Under the pieces are notes generated by a model, which had not been told where the DNA came from, did no database searches, and was given only the letters and a program-made list of their open reading frames with translations. DNA of 64,000 nt. Source: Neospora caninum Liverpool (lineage: Eukaryota > Apicomplexa > Conoidasida > Eucoccidiorida > Sarcocystidae). How positions within the stretch are numbered: the first letter of the stretch is position 1; each line of letters opens with the position of its first letter. The stretch covers positions 2,855,797-2,919,796 of the forward strand of contig NC_018394.1 in the NCBI RefSeq assembly GCF_000208865.1, given 5' to 3'. This document shows positions 36,936 through 50,000 of this stretch, one piece after another. The translations under genes and the position numbers were made by a program.

Positions 36936-37872
36936 GTTGGTGACGAAACAGGTGAAGCGACAAGAGAGAGAGAGACAAGAGAGAGAGACAAGAGAGAAGG
37001 GTGTTTGAAGGAAGCGGGGAAAAGAGGAGAACAGTGGAAAGGAGACCGTTTCACCAAAGGTGGACCGAGCCGATGACAAGTGCGAGGTTTAGGGGGAAGG
37101 GCGGCTGAAGGCGCTCCAAGTGAGGACGAGGCACTCACGTTGAAAAGCAAGAAAGGCAGAGTGAAAGACAACCACGTTGGGAAAAAGAAGAACTGCGAGA
37201 GAGGAAATCCGAGGAGGGCATTTTCGCATACTGCATGTGAAGAGGCCCCGGAAGGCCGAGAAAGAGAATGACAGAAGCGCAACAGGAAGCCCGCAAGCGT
37301 CGACGAGGAAGAGCGATCGAAGGAGCTGAAGACGAGTGCGTCAAGTGACGAGAGAGAAAAAAAACTTCCGAGAATTTTAACGCGAACAGCCCGGTCCGCA
37401 GAAATCGCCTGCGCGAACAGCGCGAGACGAGATGCAGCCGCGAGCCTGGCGCCGAGATGTCAAGCGGCCTGCACGAATGGGAGACAGGGGAGGGGTAAAG
37501 TCGTGAAGAAAGAGGAAACGAAGGCGAGAAAGTAAAAAAAAACGAAGAAAGACGCGAGAGGATGGGCAGAAACCTCTCCCGGCGAGTCTGCCAGGGACAG
37601 TGCATGCACAGAAACGGAATTGGGAAAGCAAGGAGAGCGGAGGCTCTTCTCCAATCGCCGCTTAGTTCGGTAGAATTCCTCAGAAAAACTGGCGAGGAGG
37701 AAATAGGCAAGAGTCTCCAAGAGGAAGACTGGGAAAAAGAAAAAAGAAGGACCGTCCGAAACCGGATTTTTTGGCTTGGTGCATGCGCCGGCATGTGGAA
37801 AGGGCCACATGGGAGAGAGCAAAGTCCAGAAATCGACGGATACTCCTCCGGACAAGAAAATGAAGGCGGTCA

Positions 37873-37886
37873 GGTGTATGTACACC
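37873..37886. promoter_or_regulatory. GGTGTA-TG-TACACC palindromic element
   Basis: Perfect six-base arms; located about 940 bp upstream of the bromodomain-gene start. Confidence 0.4.
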
Positions 37887-38020
37887 GGAAAAATCAGCAA
37901 AGCTTTGGTAGAAAAGGCATGCACATTTCTGTGTACACACAAACACCGAGAGCTATATAAACATACCATACACACAGGCGAATGTAGACAGATAAATGCG
38001 ATGTGTGTCCGTAAACGTAT

Positions 38021-38121
38021 ATAAATGTGTATAGATATGTACATTTACACAGGTTTATAATATTTATATAAATGTGTATAGATATGTACATTCACACAGG
38101 TTTATAATATTTATATAAATG
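38021..38121. repeat. 47-bp tandem duplication
   Basis: A TATA-rich segment containing GTGTATAGATATGTACATT and ACACAGGTTTATAATATT is repeated twice with one mismatch. Confidence 0.85.
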
Positions 38122-38523
38122 TGATACATTCTATACCGCTTCTTTCTGGATACAAAACCCAGCTCAGGACGGATGGCCTGGAGCCGTGTGAGTATGCGGC
38201 ATTGGGGCTTCCTTGACCCGGCTTCTACTCCTTCTCTTCATGGTCTCTTTTGCTTTAGTTTCCTCTCCCTCGTGCTCCGCCTAGTTCACGGGAATTTACC
38301 CCACGCACGGTTCTTCTCGGCATCGCACCTTGCCAACGAGAGAGCCGGATTCGTAGCCTCCCACAAAACTTGTCTCGGTGGAGCGTCAATAGATCGTCTC
38401 TTGGTCATGGCTGCCAATAAATTTATATATATCTCCATATAATATGTGCACTCACATAAAAAATATGTGTATGCAAATGCATCTGTATGCATTAGTCCTG
38501 TCCAGTCATATGGAGATAGACAC

Positions 38524-38524
<1 letters not shown>

Positions 38525-38565
<41 letters not shown>
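38525..38565. repeat. (TA)n microsatellite
   Basis: About 20 TA units, one of the longest runs in the window. Confidence 0.95.
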
Positions 38566-38568
<3 letters not shown>

Positions 38569-38661
38569 TTTCAGTGGTATACACCGCTCGAAAGTGGCGT
38601 GTGAAAAAGAGGAAACAGCTTGTCGCTTGTGTCTAAATAATCTACGTTTGTGCAGGTGCAG

Positions 38662-39954
38662 ATGGACTTTCTTTTTGTTCATGTCCCGGCGGATAGAGAA
38701 AGGGATGTCGAGACTCTCCTTGATCACTGGCAGACTTTTTCGGTTTCGCCTTTCCCGGAAGAGCACAGGTAGTCTCTTGCATGCGGCCAGAGAATTGGCT
38801 TCTGACATGGCAAGTCGTCGCGCCGAGAGAGATCTTGTGAGGTTCGGCGCGCGGGAGCGAATCCCTCTTCCCCCAACGAGAACCCTAAGCGTAAACCCAA
38901 GTGCTCAGTCTCCTCAAATCGCCCTCACTGTTCTGTGCACACACAAACTCGAACGCTGACATATCTTTTCATATTGATAGCCATCTACAACTTGACGCCT
39001 ATCCTTCTAACAACCTATCTCTAAATTTCTTCCTAATTATCAATATATATATATATATACGTACATATATATATATACATATAACCGTCAACGGATATGC
39101 GTTTTCTTGTGTATGGAAGCGTGTAATCAGACACATAATGGGAGAAAGATATATGAACCGTGGCGGATTTTGCGCAGAGAGATAGAGTAATGCATGCACA
39201 CTTAGTATGTATACATATTTATGTAAAATTATATACCATACGTATTGAGAGAGCATGTACATATACATACATTCCCTGCATAGGGAAACAGTCGCCCCTG
39301 TTTCAGTCCTTGTGGGAGACAAAAACAGAGCAGGGGACAGGTTCGATGCAGTCACCAAATGGAAGAAAAAAAGAGGCGCAGTCCTACAAGGCCGCCGTTG
39401 ACCCTTCGCGAGGAACCAAAAGACGGGGGACCTGGAAAAGCGGAAAAAACTTCTTTCAAGAACACTAACGCTCTGAAGTGTACCTAGACTTACGCTTTCG
39501 TTGGCGCCTACCCTTGAGGTTAGTTATATAGGCAGGTTTGAATCCTGTTGAGAGATCCGTGCACACAAATGTTCTGCACATGCCAGAAAGCCTAAATGTA
39601 TATATCCAGATTGAGATAGAGACAAGTTATTGCCTGCTTCTCTTTGGTTCGCTGAGTTTCCCTTCCATATGAACTTTTTGAAGGAAAAAAATCAATTTTG
39701 AGTTTCCTTTTCGTGTGGTGGTGTCCGCACAAGTCCAAAACAACTCGAGACCCGCGCGGTCTGCGCCGTTCTTTGCTTTTTTCTTCTCCACGTTATCCAG
39801 GAGTCCCTCCCGCTGTCCACGACGCTTCTCAGGTGTACATACACCGAACAATTGCCTTCTCACGGCTCGTGAGATAGAAAAGAGAGCACAGAAAATGTTG
39901 AGTCGGCAGAAAATCCGCGGTTTGCGCCGAGAGTTCGCCTCGCGGTCTCGATGA
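38662..39954 (+). CDS. Weak two-exon candidate gene, unknown product
   Basis: An ATG after GTGCAG opens a 107-bp stretch (38662-38768) reading MDFLFVHVPADRERDVETLL and on to a GTAGTC donor. A second exon at 39801-39954 follows an excellent T/C tract and CAG, joins in phase, and ends in TGA; it is Arg-rich and contains a GGTGTACATACACC element. Together they give about 86 residues. I recognise no family. The implied intron is about 1 kb, and there could be an exon upstream of 38662 since the frame is open through a GTGCAG with an earlier CAG acceptor. It may be spurious. Confidence 0.2.
39832..39845. promoter_or_regulatory. GGTGTA-CA-TACACC palindromic element
   Basis: Perfect arms and the same core as the copy at 22474, preceded in both cases by TCA; located about 1.2 kb upstream of the CNOT9 start. 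Confidence 0.4.
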
Positions 39955-41055
39955 CAGGGTAAGAGAGGAGAGACTGCATGCGCGGCCTCTCCCCCTTCCT
40001 GTGAAAACCCTGTCAATCTGTGATTTCTCCCCTTATCTTTTCGTCCGGAATTCGTGTGACACCCTTTCTCCTCATTTTTCTTGTCTCAATCTTTTCCTCG
40101 TTTCTTCGAGGCGCTCTTGGGGAAGGAAACGGCCCTTTTAGCCGCAGTTGCATCTGTGTCTCCTGTGCTCTGTGCCGGTATCTCCCCCTCACTGATATCT
40201 CGCTGGCCTCGGCACTGACTGCCTCTCTGCTTTTGTTGTTTTGCCCCTGTTTCTATTTTATTCTTTTCGCTTGAATCGTGGCATTATCTCACGTACTTCC
40301 TCTTTTGCAGCTCCTCGTCGTCCCCGAATGCGCGCCTCGCGTTTTTTCACGTTTGATGTTCATTCCGTGTCTCGCACCCGCCTCCTTTTTCCGCTGCCTC
40401 TCTCGTTTTTTTCCTCGCCTTGGTTTGCGGTTCGCTTCTCTCTCGCCGTCTGCATTTCGTTTCAGTGCCCGCCAGGCTCTCCTCGCTCCGCGGAGGAGAG
40501 AAGAATCTGCGAGAGGCAAACTCCCTTTTCTTACCCGCTTAGGCTGTCTGTCTCCGCGTCCTCCCTCTTCTTTGCTTCCTTCTTTCCTCTCATCGAGAGC
40601 TGCGTGTCTTCCTCACGCTGAAAAGGAGAAGCAAATCTGTCGAACTGCAAACAGAGGTAGGCGCTTTCTCTTCGCTCCGCATGCGCCTTTCTTCCCGTCT
40701 GACTCTCGCCGCGAGTGTGCGTGTTTTCTCGGCAGACAAGAAACTCCAAAACCTCTTGCGTGTTTTCTCGGCAGACAAGAAACTCCAAAACCTCTTGCGT
40801 CTCCTCTCTTGGACAAAGGAATAACGCAAAAACACCTCCCCGTTCTTCTCTCTCTTCTTCTTTCTCTTCTTCTCTCTTTCACTCTCTCGTTCTCCCTCTT
40901 TTCTCTCTTTGTCTACTCCTTCTCCCTTGCCGTCTTCTCCCTTCCCTTCTTCTCCCTTTCCCTCTCTCACCGGTCCTTGTCTGTCGTCTTCTTCTCTTCC
41001 CCTCTTCTCCGTCTCTTTCTGGTTTCGTGCTTTTTCTGGATTTTTTGAGGCTACG
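39955..41055. promoter_or_regulatory. Upstream region and leader of CNOT9
   Basis: Strongly pyrimidine-rich plus strand without a supported coding frame, typical of the long leaders before coccidian genes. It contains a perfect 39-bp direct repeat at 40719-40796. Open frames here are low-complexity Leu/Ser/Phe products of the CT-rich sequence. Confidence 0.5.
40719..40796. repeat. 39-bp perfect direct repeat, two copies
   Basis: Copies at 40719-40757 and 40758-40796 are identical and adjacent, each containing GCGTGTTTTCTCGGCAG and ending in CCTCTT. Confidence 0.95.
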
Positions 41056-41775
41056 ATGATGGGAGCCCCTCCGGCGTCTACCGGAGCCCTCGGCACTCCG
41101 AGCGAGAGCGGTCGCTCTGTGCCTACTCCGTCGGCGTCTTCATTCTCCTCCTCCTTCTCGTCTTCTTCCTTCGGTGCGGCTGGTCCAGCGCCCGAGACGG
41201 CCTCTTCGAACTCGTCCAGCTCGGCAACTGCGCAGCAGCCCGGCCCTGGAACCGCCCCACAGAGTGGAACTGTCCCCAGTTCGTCTCTCGCCACTGTCGC
41301 TTCCTCCTCGCACTCTGACAAGGATCACGTTTGTCAGCTCCTTCTCGACCTCTGTGTGATGGAGAAGCGCGAGGCAGCCCTCGCCGACCTCTCCAAACGC
41401 CGTGAACAGTACCCGGATCTCGCCCCGCTCCTCTGGCATAGCTTCGGAACCATTGCAGCGATCCTTCAGGAAATCATCGCCATTTAGTGAGACGCAAAGG
41501 AGCAAACAACCTTCCGCTGTTGGAGAGATCATTCATTCACCTTTACAATACTACATATATGCGGCCAAATATATACAGACATATATGAGCAGATGTGTGT
41601 GGACTGCGATGTCAGAAACGGAGAAAGACTTCAGTGCCTATCGACAGGTTCCTGCTTGCTTGGCTGTGGCGCTCAGACGACAACAGGTTGTGGAGGACAT
41701 CGACATGCACAAGCCTTCCTATCTCAGTTGAACTATGTATAGTATAGTCCGTGCGCCTGCGGACACGTGGACACG

Positions 41776-41817
<42 letters not shown>

Positions 41818-43646
41818 TGCATGCAGATCTGTATTTGCTGTGTGGATCTTTATTTTCCAGCCCCTGTCTCTCGCCTCCGACCTTGACGGCGGCAGCGTCG
41901 AACCGCGTGTGCAACTCTCTCGCGCTTCTTCAGTGCGTTGCCTCTCACCCAGATACTCGGCAGGCGTTTTTGAACGGTGAGAGAAGCTAGATGGGAGTTG
42001 AAGTAAGGAGATGAAAAGAGATTAAAAGAGAGCTCGCAAAAAGATAAGAGGTGGGGAAGAAGAGCACGAGAGACGAATGCGAGAGAGATCAACGAGACGT
42101 GCGGGGCGACTGGGACGCGGAAGGCAAGGCGAAAGAGAAGGAAACAACGCGGAGGGAAACACGAGAGTGTCGTAGTGCAGTAGGAAAGGGGAGAACGTGT
42201 GTTTGTCGCCTTGTGTGTTCAGCGCACATTCCGCTCTTTCTGTATCCGTTTTTGAACACCGTGTCGAAGACGCGGCCACTCGAGTACCTTCGCCTGACAT
42301 CCTTGGGCGTCATTGGCGCGCTGGTCAAGATTGACGACGCGGAAGTCATCAATTTTCTTCTGCAGACGGAAATTATTCCGCTTTGCCTGAGAATCATGGA
42401 GACAGGCTCGGAGCTCTCCAAGACGGTAAACCGAAAACGCGAAAAAACGTGGCCTTTTCAACTCGGATCTCCCCTTTCGAGGGCGCGACCTTACAACCCT
42501 GATTGCCGTGTTCGTCTGTCCCGGTTTTTTTTATATCTTGCCATTCTTCCTCTTTCCAGATAGTGTTGCCCCGCTGTGCGACTGGTGTCTTCGCCTTCTT
42601 CTCGCCCTTCGTTTTTCCTGGGTGCTTTTGAGTCTGGCGTTTTTGCGTGGCTCTATCTCCTGCGTCGCGTCCGCGTGTTGTGCTGCGCAGGTTGCGACAT
42701 TCATCGTCCAGAAGATCCTCCTGGACGACGTCGGGCTTTCGTACATTTGCGCCACGGCAGAGCGTTTCTACGCGGTGAGCACGGTTCTCTGCAACATGGT
42801 CTCCACTCTCGCGGATTGCCCGCCAGCGCGACTGCTCAAGCACGTGATTCGCTGCTACCTGCGTCTCACCGACAACAACCGCGCGCGAGAGGCCCTCAAG
42901 CAGTGCTTGCCAGATGCGCTCAAGTAAGCGAAAAGAAAGGAGAAGACTGGGAAACGGAACAGACCGAACGAGACCGAACACGCGAGCACGGGAGGCGACA
43001 GCGAACGGACGGAGAAGGGCGGAGAGAGAAGGGAGAGAAAGAACAGAGAGAAAACAAAGGGTCCACAGGAAAGACGAGAAAGAAAGAGAGAAAGAAAAAG
43101 AAAGAAGGGAGAGAACGAAGAAAAAGAAGGGAGAGAACGAAAAAAAGAAAAAAAAGAAGGGAGAGGCAAGGAAAGAAGGGAAAAGAGGAGAAGAACGTCG
43201 AGGAAGAGAGAGAGAAGCACGCAGAGGAAGAGAGAGAGAAGAATGAGAGGAAGACGAAGGAGAGAGACACAAGGAGAGTGTAAGAAGATCTAGAGAGAGA
43301 CGAGAAAGGGGACAAGAGGGAAACGAGAAAGGGGACAAGAGGGAAATGAGAAAGGGGACAAGAGGGAAACGAGAAAGGGGACAGGAGGGGAAGAGCGAGG
43401 CGGAGGAAAGAGAAAAAAGGAGGAAGGGTGAAGAGCGCAGTTGTGAAGAGCCCGGGGAGGTGCGAGAGGAACAGGGTCCGTTGCGTTGGCTGACGCGGAT
43501 TTTGTCTCTTTCTGGTTTTTCTGTACAGAGACGCAACCTTTCATGCGGCGCTGCAAGAAGAGCCACTGACAAAGAAGTGGTTAGTCCAGCTTCTCCAAGC
43601 AGTTGCTCCGAATGAAGTCCACAATGCAGGAGCTGTGCAGCCTTGA
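41056..43646 (+). CDS. CNOT9: CCR4-NOT complex subunit 9 (CNOT9/RCD1), 5 exons
   Basis: CNOT9 is the armadillo-repeat scaffold of the CCR4-NOT deadenylase and recruits regulators to it. Exons: 41056-41486, 41861-41976, 42223-42425, 42691-42923 and 43529-43646; all phases agree, giving 366 residues. The first 90 or so residues are Ser/Pro/Ala-rich and lack the Gln-rich tract some fungi have. The conserved core is very close to animal CNOT9: [107 protein letters not shown] and [14 protein letters not shown]. The protein ends after [16 protein letters not shown] plus a short tail. Two ATGs are adjacent (41056 and 41059); the first is taken. The gene converges on the nucleoporin gene downstream. 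Confidence 0.95.
41781..41814. repeat. (TA)n microsatellite
   Basis: AT run in the first intron of the CNOT9 gene, ending about 45 bp before the exon 2 acceptor. Confidence 0.9.
43300..43390. repeat. 23-bp tandem repeat, about four copies
   Basis: Purine-rich unit of the form GAGAAAGGGGACAAGAGGG(A)AAC in the last intron of CNOT9. Confidence 0.9.
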
Positions 43647-45519
43647 AGGATCCAAGAATGAGAGAATGAGATAGAGAATGACAGGAAGACATTGAGAAAT
43701 AGAGGAAGAGAGAGACAAGGAGTGGCAGAGGGGGACAAGGCGAGAAGAGGGAGGGAGCAAGCCGTCTCTCTTCCAGGTGGAGTTGGGGGGAAACCCAGTT
43801 TGCGTTTGAACGTTCGCACGCAATGCGAGTGCTTAAGGACGAAAGTTAAAAACAAGTGGTGAGAAGTGGTGTAGCGAGAGGATGCGTCTTTTGGATTCGA
43901 GCAGGGTCATGCAGAGAGAACTGCAGGGAAGACGGGAGTTCTTGATTTTTAAAGGGTTCTTCTGGATTCAAAACAGGGGAAAAAGACGCAACCAGGTCCG
44001 TCCGTGCAGACGCGGAGAGATAAGTTTGTGTAGGGTGGAGCTACCCTTTTTTCTGCAGCGCGCCCTCGAATCTGTGTGTCTCAAATGAGGCATTTCAACA
44101 AATGCACGCGCATGCAGATATCTGCAGGAAAGCCTGAATAAAGCGCTCGTCACAAAAAGCAGAGACGGCTCGTCACGCGCACAGAATGGACCCTCGAGCC
44201 AAACAATCTACATGTCTCTACATTTAAATTTAGATATTGTTCATGAGAGACATCTGCGGGAGGTTTTTGCACGGAGAGGTGATTCCAGAGATACCCGTGG
44301 AAGTCCGTTTTTTTGTCATTTTTCTTTCGCCGTGGCGTAAGCACAACACACAATAGAGGTTGCGGAGGCTTCACTGTCATAACGGAAAACGCCGGTTCGT
44401 TTGTCCAAAAGATACATCCTTTCCGTTCGGAAGTCGCGGACCCCGTCTCTTTACCCGTCTCAATATCCATTCTAGATCCGTACTCATTAGCGAATTCTCT
44501 ATATGTATATAGCTGTAGATGAGCGTACACCGCAGATGAAAATGTAGAGGCCGTCTGGTGTATAGACACTCGGCGGCACCAACTGTAGAGGCGAGGCCGA
44601 TGTTGCGGGGGCTGTGGAGAAAACGAGGAAGTGTGCATTTTGGAGATTCCGACGGGGATGCGTCGCGTTTCTCGTCCCCGTGCGCGCGTTGTCAGACGAG
44701 TCGCGGGCGGCGCCCGTTGTCGCACAGATCCCCGCGCCTGTCTTTGTTCTGCGTTTTCGTCGCTTCTGTGCCTTGGGCTATGATTCTCCGTCAAGAATTT
44801 ATTAAAGCGTCTTTCACTTCCCAGAGTGCCGCGCGGCCACGCCGTTTCAAGAATAAAGGTGGAAAGGAAAGCGAAACCGCGGAAACACAATTTAGGACGA
44901 AGAAAGGCACAGAGAAGCAAAAGACAAAAGGGACAAACCGCGCGTGCGGGGGCTAAGAAGAGAGTACGGCGTTGTCTCGAAACAAGGGTACAATGTTTCC
45001 ATGTGCAAAAGAGATGAAGACAGCCGAGACAAAAGAGAGAAGCTTTTAGCAGCCGGCGCACGAGGGAACAACCGTCACGCCTTTTTTGGTGCGCTGACGG
45101 CGAGGAGAGTGACAAACAAGCGACAGACACGAAAAGGAAGAAAGATGGAGAGGAGAGTGCGAGGGAGAGAACTCGGGCAAAACAAGAAGTTGTCAGGCCA
45201 AGCGCAAGGAAAACAGACGAGAATACGACAGAAACGGACAGAAAGGTAAATCCACGCCACAACTGCTTCCTGCTATTCTCGGTGATGTGAGTTTTCACAC
45301 TGCATTTTCACTCTCCCGAATGAAATCTCAGGACAAAAACCGCGAAGGACAACCGGAGACCCTCGACCCCTCACCAGATATCACCCAGACACACATACAC
45401 ACCTCCACATATATATATATATATATATAGATATATATATCGCATCGATTGGCGCGTATATATATATATATATAATCATGGAAATGTTTATGCATATGGA
45501 TAGGTGTTTCTGCACGGAC
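43647..45519. other. Convergent 3' ends of CNOT9 and the nucleoporin gene
   Basis: Both neighbours end here, so the stretch should be mostly 3' untranslated sequence. A 382-codon minus-strand open frame (44150-45298) exists, but it has no recognisable domain, an unusual residue mix and no splice support. TA runs lie at about 45411 and 45460. Confidence 0.45.
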
Positions 45520-47022
45520 TTAATCGTCGGTTGGGTGTCGGAGAGCATCTGCATAGAGAGACAATTTGCTTTGGAAAGTGTCGAGAGCGTTGCATGCGCT
45601 CCGGTACATTTCGAGTTGTTTCAGCTGAGGCACTTCGAGAGCAGCGGCGGCCAAGGCTGCTCCGATGTTTAGGACGAGGCGCGTCAGGTTTCGGCAAGCG
45701 TCGATGGCGCCTTCGCGCTCTTCCCGATTTAGCTGAGAAAACGCGAAGGAAGACTCAAAGAGTGACCGAAAAATGGGAAAAGAACGCCTCGCTGACACGT
45801 ACAGCCGCGTACGCCTATACACGCCAATAAAAATAGCAATGCCTCGAAGAGGAGAGTGGTGTTCTGCACGTAATGTTCTTTTCCATGCGTTTGTGTTTCG
45901 CATGCCAGCGAGGGCCTCCAGAAGATGTTTGGGATTCGCAGTCGTGTATTGCTTTCGGGGATCTCGCGAGAGACTTCAGGACTCTCTGCGATTCACACTC
46001 TCTCACCTGAGCGTGGAGACATTCGTTGGGAGTTTCGAAAGACGGCAGCTTCCCCTCGCTGAGGTAGAACGAGAACGTCTTGATGAACGTCGCACCTGAA
46101 GTCGAGTTCTCCTCGTTCATCAGCCACGCATCAAAGAGCCACGCAAAAATCGTTGCCTGGACCTGAGGCGTGACGCCCATCTCGACGGCGAGGATCTGGG
46201 ACCCATCCTGCGAGGATGCAGTGGAGCAGCATACACAAAGGAACCAGAGGAGAGAACATACGCGGCCGTGTGCCCGTGCCATGCGTACACAGCCTGGAAA
46301 GCGTTCTGGGTGGTAGGTTTCTCACCTGCCTTTTCCCCTCAACCTCAACGCCAAATATTCCCTGCATCTCTCTCGCTCAGGGTACCGCGCTGCCTCGTTC
46401 TGTTCCTTTCTCTCTTCTGTCTCGCCTACTGGCAAGCAGAGATCCGTCTCCGCGAGAGCGGTGCGCAGAATTCCTGGCCCTGTTCCTCTCACGGCAAGCT
46501 TCGGAGGAAGTCTTACTCGGATGAGATGCAGATACGCGTCCACGAGGCGACCAGGCGAGACACGGCGATGCAAAATCATCCAGGCGGGCCATAGCGCAGG
46601 TGGAAGAAGCAAACTTTCGGTGCATCCATCATCGCCCCCCACGCGGCACGACGGTCGCAAAAGAATCTCCTCCAGGAACCGACGCTGCGCCTCCCCGCCA
46701 GCGAGGCCTTCCGCAGACGCAGACGGTCGGAAGGATTCTGACACTCCCCGCTCCTTCACGAATTTGTGAAGAAGGACAAGATACTCTGGCAGCAAGCGTC
46801 GCTGCGCGCGCCGAAGACCCACGTCAGGATACGAAAGAAGATCGTCCAGCTGAAGAAACAAACCCAAGCATTTACACACACACACACGCCGCTCCTACCA
46901 CCCCGACACTCGACAGCAAAGGCCTCGGGGAAACCATGCACGCATTACGACCTGCATCGGATACAGGGAATTCTGATGGCGCATATCCTTCTAAAGATTA
47001 ACACCACAAGACATGCATAACC

Positions 47023-47054
<32 letters not shown>

Positions 47055-50000
47055 TTACACATGTATATCTGACACATGAATGTGATTTTTTTCTAGACCA
47101 AAACCTCTGTGTAGCTGTCTGCGTGTTACGATTCGAGTGCCGCTCTCCTGTGCACGTTTGTTTCCTCGTTTTCTCACCGACGTATGGAGAATTTTTTCGT
47201 TTTCCAGAACTCTTGAGGCAGCTGTGGCGAAGGCGAGGTAGCTTGCGCATGCAGCCGCGACTCTCCCGTCTTCAACTGCGTTCGCATCTGACGCCTCTGA
47301 GAGGAGCCTGTCGTCGCGGTCTTTCTCGCGGGCGTCGAGGAGGCTGCCGCGCGAAGAGAGGCGGTCGCTCTGACGGTGTGTCGAGGCGCTTGCGAGGAGT
47401 TGCAGGCACGTGATGGAGGGGAAGATGGACGAGAACGTCCCGTCTCGAACGCGGCGATTAGACTTCCAAAAAAAGGCGACAAGCGACAGCAGCTCCGCAC
47501 GCGAGTATACCGTCGTTTGCAGCGCAATCATCAAGTCCAACAAACTCCCGAAAATGTCCTAAACAAGGGACCAGAGAAGGAAAGGACACATGGAGTGGAG
47601 AGAGGAGATCAAGAGAGGAGACAGAGAGAGGGGGAAACGGAGAGGAAGAGATCAAGAGGAGTTAGAGAAAGAGAGAGGAAGGTGACGACGAGGCCCACAG
47701 ACGCAGGCTGTGGCAGCTGGGCACGCGAACGCAAACAAACATGGAGACGCCCGCCACGGAAAAAGAGACAGACGCGCTCCGCAGTGACAATCTCCAACCT
47801 TTAGTGGCGTCACAGGGTGGATATGGAACTGAATTAGTTGCCATTTTGCTTTTTTTAGAACTAGCTGTGACTCGTGGAAGCCCCTGGAAAAAGAGGACGC
47901 CCGGCAAACCTACGAGGGTCTCTCCAGCGGAGCGACAGAAGGAAGACAAAGAGAAGAAAGAGGAGAGCACACGTCACACCTCCCACGCAAGAAAACGGTT
48001 GCGAGAAACCGAAGAAAAGAAACGGAAGCAGGAGACACTCCCGAGGGTGGGCCATATTCGAATACATAAACTATATATATATATATATGCGTGTAGGTAT
48101 ACATACGCAGACGCTTGCGCCCAGATACACCGAGATATAAATATATATATATATATATATATGTATACACGATGGAGCTCCACGTATCAGCATTAGACAC
48201 GTGGGGAGTATAGATTGGAGAGGCGTGCATTACCCATTCTTCTGTGTTTTGTGTCGTTCTTGAGCCTGTTGAAGTTCGTGTGTCTCCTGAGCCTGCCGGG
48301 ACGCCGCTGACGGTCTGCTCTCTGTGCGCGAAGAACGCTTCAAGGAAATCTTCAACCGCCTCGCGGAAGAGTCGCTCTCTCTCGTCCCTCTCCGCCCGCT
48401 CTTCTTTCGGGTCTTGTTCGGTCGCAAAAGGGTTTCCTTTCTCGTCCTCTTCAGAGCTGCGCAAAGACGGCCCGCACCGGCGACTCGCCGACATCGCGAG
48501 GCTCTTCACGCGCGCCGCAGCCGAAGCGTACTCCACAGTCAAGAAGCAGAACACGCGGAGACAGTCCCGCAAAAGGCCTTGCTGGTACCCCACCTAAACG
48601 CACAAGTTCACGCACATAGACATCGGTTTGCTGTAGAGTGTCTCCGAGGCACTAGAGGGCCTTCCGCACCACAATGCGAGGATGCGCAAATACACTCCTG
48701 CATCGGTTTTTTATGATACAGGAAGCAAGCACTCCATAAACACACAGATCCACCTATATACATAAATAGATATATCTATATATATCTACATATATCTATA
48801 TATTTTTTACTAACATATGCTTATATACGGATATATATATATATGGAGATCCATCGACAGGCCATGCATCAAGACAGAGGGTGGCACGGCGCGCAGGAGA
48901 CACATCACATCGCCAGAGACACGGCCGCACATCGAGGCATGCATCCATTCCTGTGAATCTATGCCTATATATACATATACATATCTATATATATACAGCC
49001 CTGGGTTTGATGAGTGAGTTTGAAATTGGGTTACCATTTGCATGCTTTCCGAGATTTGCTCGACTGAGACGCAGCCGACGAGGAGGGGAGAAAGGGTGCT
49101 CTGCGTGCGTTCGGCGACTGCCTGTGCGGAGAACCACGCGGCTCGAGCGTCTCCGACGGAAGGTCGCAAGTGTCTACTTTCTGCGTGTCCGTCACCGCTG
49201 GGTGGGGTGTCTTCGAGCCCTGCGGCAAAGAGGGGGGGGAGACAGGCGAAAGCGCGATAACCGGGCGCGCAAACGTCCTCAGACGCGCATTTTTCGGAAC
49301 CGGGGAGAGACACGAACTTACTTGAGGAGCGCAGAAGTTCTTCCTGAGCCTCCATTTCCTGCGTTTGCTGCTGCAGCGCGTCCTTGGCTTGCGCCAGAAG
49401 AACCAGGCGCTCCTGCAGAGACGGCGCGCGGCTCTGCTGGCTGACATGCGCAGCCGTGCGCTGCCAAATCTACACGAAACGCAAAGAAACAGACGCCTCG
49501 TGCTTTTAACCCACACATCAACAGCCATATATATATATATATATACGTAGAGATACATGCATATAAATAAAGGTATATGGATATACGCAAGTGTGTGTGT
49601 GTACGAATGTAAATGAGGGTATATTGATAGAACCTTGTGTATGCATGCGTCTCCATGGATTTCAAGTGCTGCCTCCATAACAGGAAGGAAGCATCTCCCC
49701 TACCCACGCCTCGGGACTTTTCCCCTGAATCAGCAATCGTCCACCACTGTATCGACCGACCTACTTCCCCACTCAAATACATATCTATTTTGCATCTAAA
49801 ATCTATAAATCCATATGAATATATATATATATATATGAATATGTGAATATACATATGACTATATACGACTATCTATGTGCTGTGCAGATCTGTGTGTGTG
49901 TGTACGTCTACAAACCTGTGTGTGTGATGCTACAGTAGGAGGATCGCAGTACTGACTGGCGCATGTGTGTATCTCGACGTGTGCACAGGTGCTTAGCAAC

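Larger units (their letters stand above)
36936..38655. other. 5' region of the bromodomain gene; no supported gene
   Basis: The first part, a purine-rich strand (pyrimidine-rich in the gene's sense), is probably untranslated leader and promoter. A GGTGTATGTACACC element lies at about 37873, a 47-bp sequence occurs twice at 38021-38121, and a long TA run lies at 38525-38565. Confidence 0.5.

Noticed and set aside
44150..45298. 382-codon minus-strand open frame
   Set aside because: No domain, no matching splice context, low-complexity Phe/Ser/Leu start and AT-rich end; it lies between two convergent 3' ends.
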